A stretch of DNA of 7,675 bases, taken from positions 1-7,675 of the forward strand of contig JAHFCD010000089.1 in NCBI GenBank assembly GCA_023249695.1, given 5' to 3'. Every line of letters starts with the position of its first letter. Position 1 is the first letter of the stretch. The translations under genes were made by a program, and so were the position numbers. The notes below the pieces were generated by a model, which worked only from the letters and a program-made list of their open reading frames with translations, was not told the DNA's origin and did not search any database. The DNA comes from Elusimicrobiota bacterium (lineage in GTDB: Bacteria; Elusimicrobiota; Elusimicrobia; UBA1565; UBA9628). Below are positions 6,265 to 7,675 of this stretch, in pieces.

Positions 6265-7675
6265 TCAGGCGCGCTTCTTCTCGTCGGCGAGCCACTTCTC
6301 CCCGCCCACCAGCAGGAGAAGAACCGTAAGCACGCCGAAGGCGACGACCGAGGTCAGGTCGCTGCCCGCGATGGCGCTGAGCTTTTCGCTCATGTCCAGG
6401 TGCGCCGAGATCTTGGGGCTCATCGTCAGGATGGCGACGATGATGCCCGCGATCGCGCCGCCGGCGATGTAGCCGGAGGAGAACAGGACGCCGGGGCTCA
6501 TGTCCGACTCGGCCTCGGTCTTCTTGGTCCAGCGGTCCGCGACCCAGCGCATCAGGCCGCCGACGAAGATCGGCGTCGAGGACGACAGCGGAAGGTACAC
6601 GCCGACCGCGAAAGGCAAGGACGGCACCTGGCACAGCTCGAGCACGAGCGCGATGCCGACGCCGAGCAGGACCAGGCCCCACGGGAGCTTGCTGGTCAGG
6701 ATGCCGTCGATGATCAGGGACATCAGGCGGGCCTTCGGGGCGTTGTACTTGAGCACCTTCGTGCCGTCGAGGCGCGTGGTCTCGACGCCGTTGATGCCGG
6801 GGTCGACGAGGTACTTCACCTCCCCCAATTCGTCGACGAGATATTTGCCCTGCGGCAAATTCGCCACTTCGCCTTCGCCGACGTGCCAGACGCGGTAGGT
6901 TCCCGAGTCGATCGCGGAGTCCGAGCCCTTGAGGCCTTCGCGGACCGTGAGATCGGCGACCGGGGCCGTGATGCCGGGGAAGCTGCGCTTGGCGTAGGTC
7001 GTGCTGGCGTTGTTCAGTAGGAGCAAGGTCAGGCCAATGACCAAAGCCGAGCTCAGCGCGCCCACGAGCAGGCCCAGCTGCTGATAGCGCGGCGTTGCGC
7101 CGACGAGGTAGCCGGTCTTGAGGTCCTGCGAGGTCGTGCCGCCGTTGGAGGCCGCGATGCAGACGATGGCCGCGATCGAGAGCGCGGTGAGGCGCGCGCC
7201 CTTGCCGACCCAGCCGCCGTTCGGATCGAAATGGCTGAGCAGCACGAAGATCAGGCAGGTCAGCAGGAGCGTGGCGACCGTCATGCCCGAGATCGGGTTC
7301 GAGGACGAGCCGATCTCGCCGGTCAGGCGCGAGGAGACCGTGACGAACAGGAAGCCGAACAGCACGATCAGGATCGCGCCGATGATGCCCTTCACGCCGA
7401 AGCCGAGGCCGAGGCCCGGGGCCGCCGCGATCGCGAGCACGAGGAGCAGGCTGCCGATGACGACGACGGAGTTCGGCATGTCCTCGTCGGTGCGCAGCTT
7501 CGGGCCGGTGGACTTGGCCGTGCCGCCCGCGAGGATGTCGGCGATGCCCGACTTGAGCGAGGTGAAGATCGTGGGCAGGGCCTGGAACAGCGAGATGATG
7601 CCGCCGGTGGCGACGGCGCCGGCGCCGATGTAGAGGATGTAGGACTTCCAGATTTCGGCCGGGGACATGTCGTGA
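6265..7675 (-). CDS. OPT-family oligopeptide/metal-chelate transporter (5' part outside window)
   Basis: C-terminal part of an oligopeptide transporter (OPT superfamily) protein: a polytopic inner-membrane secondary carrier, with family members moving oligopeptides or metal chelates, usually proton-coupled. The frame is still open at the window edge (T CAC GAC before ATG 7668). About 470 residues are visible against roughly 600-700 in the family, so the ATG at 7668 is very likely an internal methionine. Numbering from that Met: MSPAEIWKSYILYIGAGAV at 1-19; the conserved SSRLTGEIGSSSNPISGMT at 112-130; ASNGGTTSQDLKTGYLVG at 173-190; and VGVYLPLSSSTPIFVGGL at 355-372. About ten hydrophobic segments are visible (for example 10-30, 66-86, 95-113, 128-145, 160-174, 196-218, 328-346, 396-416, 437-455). 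A polar loop at about 220-312 contains the twin KYLVD motif (275-279 and 285-289). The protein ends in a short basic tail. The substrate cannot be told from sequence; the peptide ABC genes downstream fit a peptide role. Confidence 0.92.
   Translation of the reverse strand, partial: HDMSPAEIWKSYILYIGAGAVATGGIISLFQALPTIFTSLKSGIADILAGGTAKSTGPKLRTDEDMPNSVVVIGSLLLVLAIAAAPGLGLGFGVKGIIGAILIVLFGFLFVTVSSRLTGEIGSSSNPISGMTVATLLLTCLIFVLLSHFDPNGGWVGKGARLTALSIAAIVCIAASNGGTTSQDLKTGYLVGATPRYQQLGLLVGALSSALVIGLTLLLLNNASTTYAKRSFPGITAPVADLTVREGLKGSDSAIDSGTYRVWHVGEGEVANLPQGKYLVDELGEVKYLVDPGINGVETTRLDGTKVLKYNAPKARLMSLIIDGILTSKLPWGLVLLGVGIALVLELCQVPSLPFAVGVYLPLSSSTPIFVGGLMRWVADRWTKKTEAESDMSPGVLFSSGYIAGGAIAGIIVAILTMSPKISAHLDMSEKLSAIAGSDLTSVVAFGVLTVLLLLVGGEKWLADEKKRA

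Noticed and set aside
6843..6860. Perfect inverted repeat ATTTGCC-CTGC-GGCAAAT
   Set aside because: Lies inside the OPT coding frame and encodes part of the NLPQGKYL segment of the polar loop; no run of T follows, so it is neither a terminator nor clearly regulatory.
6184..7020. Plus-strand open frame of 278 codons over the OPT gene
   Set aside because: Antisense to a clearly recognisable OPT membrane protein; the product is rich in Asp, Arg and His with no domain.

Overview
This is a GC-rich bacterial window in which every convincing gene lies on the minus strand, so transcription runs from high to low coordinates. It looks like a peptide-uptake locus. In transcription order it holds: the C-terminal part of an OPT-family secondary transporter (7675-6265, its 5' end outside the window); an intergenic gap of about 266 bp with a strikingly AT-rich core (5999-6264); three tandem paralogous family 5 (DppA/OppA-type) periplasmic solute-binding proteins (5998-4271, 4274-2508 and 2490-712); and the first two thirds of a DppB/OppB-type ABC permease (710 to beyond base 1).

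The three binding-protein genes and the permease are packed like one operon. Binding proteins A and B overlap by ATGA (4271-4274). The binding protein C coding region starts 17 bases after binding protein B stops, or overlaps it by ATGA if an alternative upstream ATG is used. The permease GTG starts one base after the binding protein C stop codon, and its Shine-Dalgarno sequence is made from the last two codons of binding protein C. A second permease (DppC type) and ATPases (DppD/DppF type) would be expected beyond base 1. The likely scheme is that three binding proteins with different pockets capture oligopeptides or similar ligands in the periplasm and share one translocator, while the OPT protein provides an ion-coupled route for peptides or metal chelates.

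Organism: strong GC bias at third codon positions gives long antisense shadow frames. The binding proteins carry ordinary signal peptidase I signal peptides with no lipobox cysteine, which suggests a diderm with a true periplasm. I cannot assign a phylum from this window.

The most interesting signal is regulatory. An identical 11-mer, CTAGAATACGC, containing the -10-like hexamer TAGAAT, lies only 6 and 7 bases before the start codons of binding proteins A and C. Neither gene has a visible Shine-Dalgarno sequence. This is the geometry of leaderless transcripts. For binding protein C it implies an internal promoter embedded in the end of the preceding gene, which could raise binding-protein output relative to the permease.
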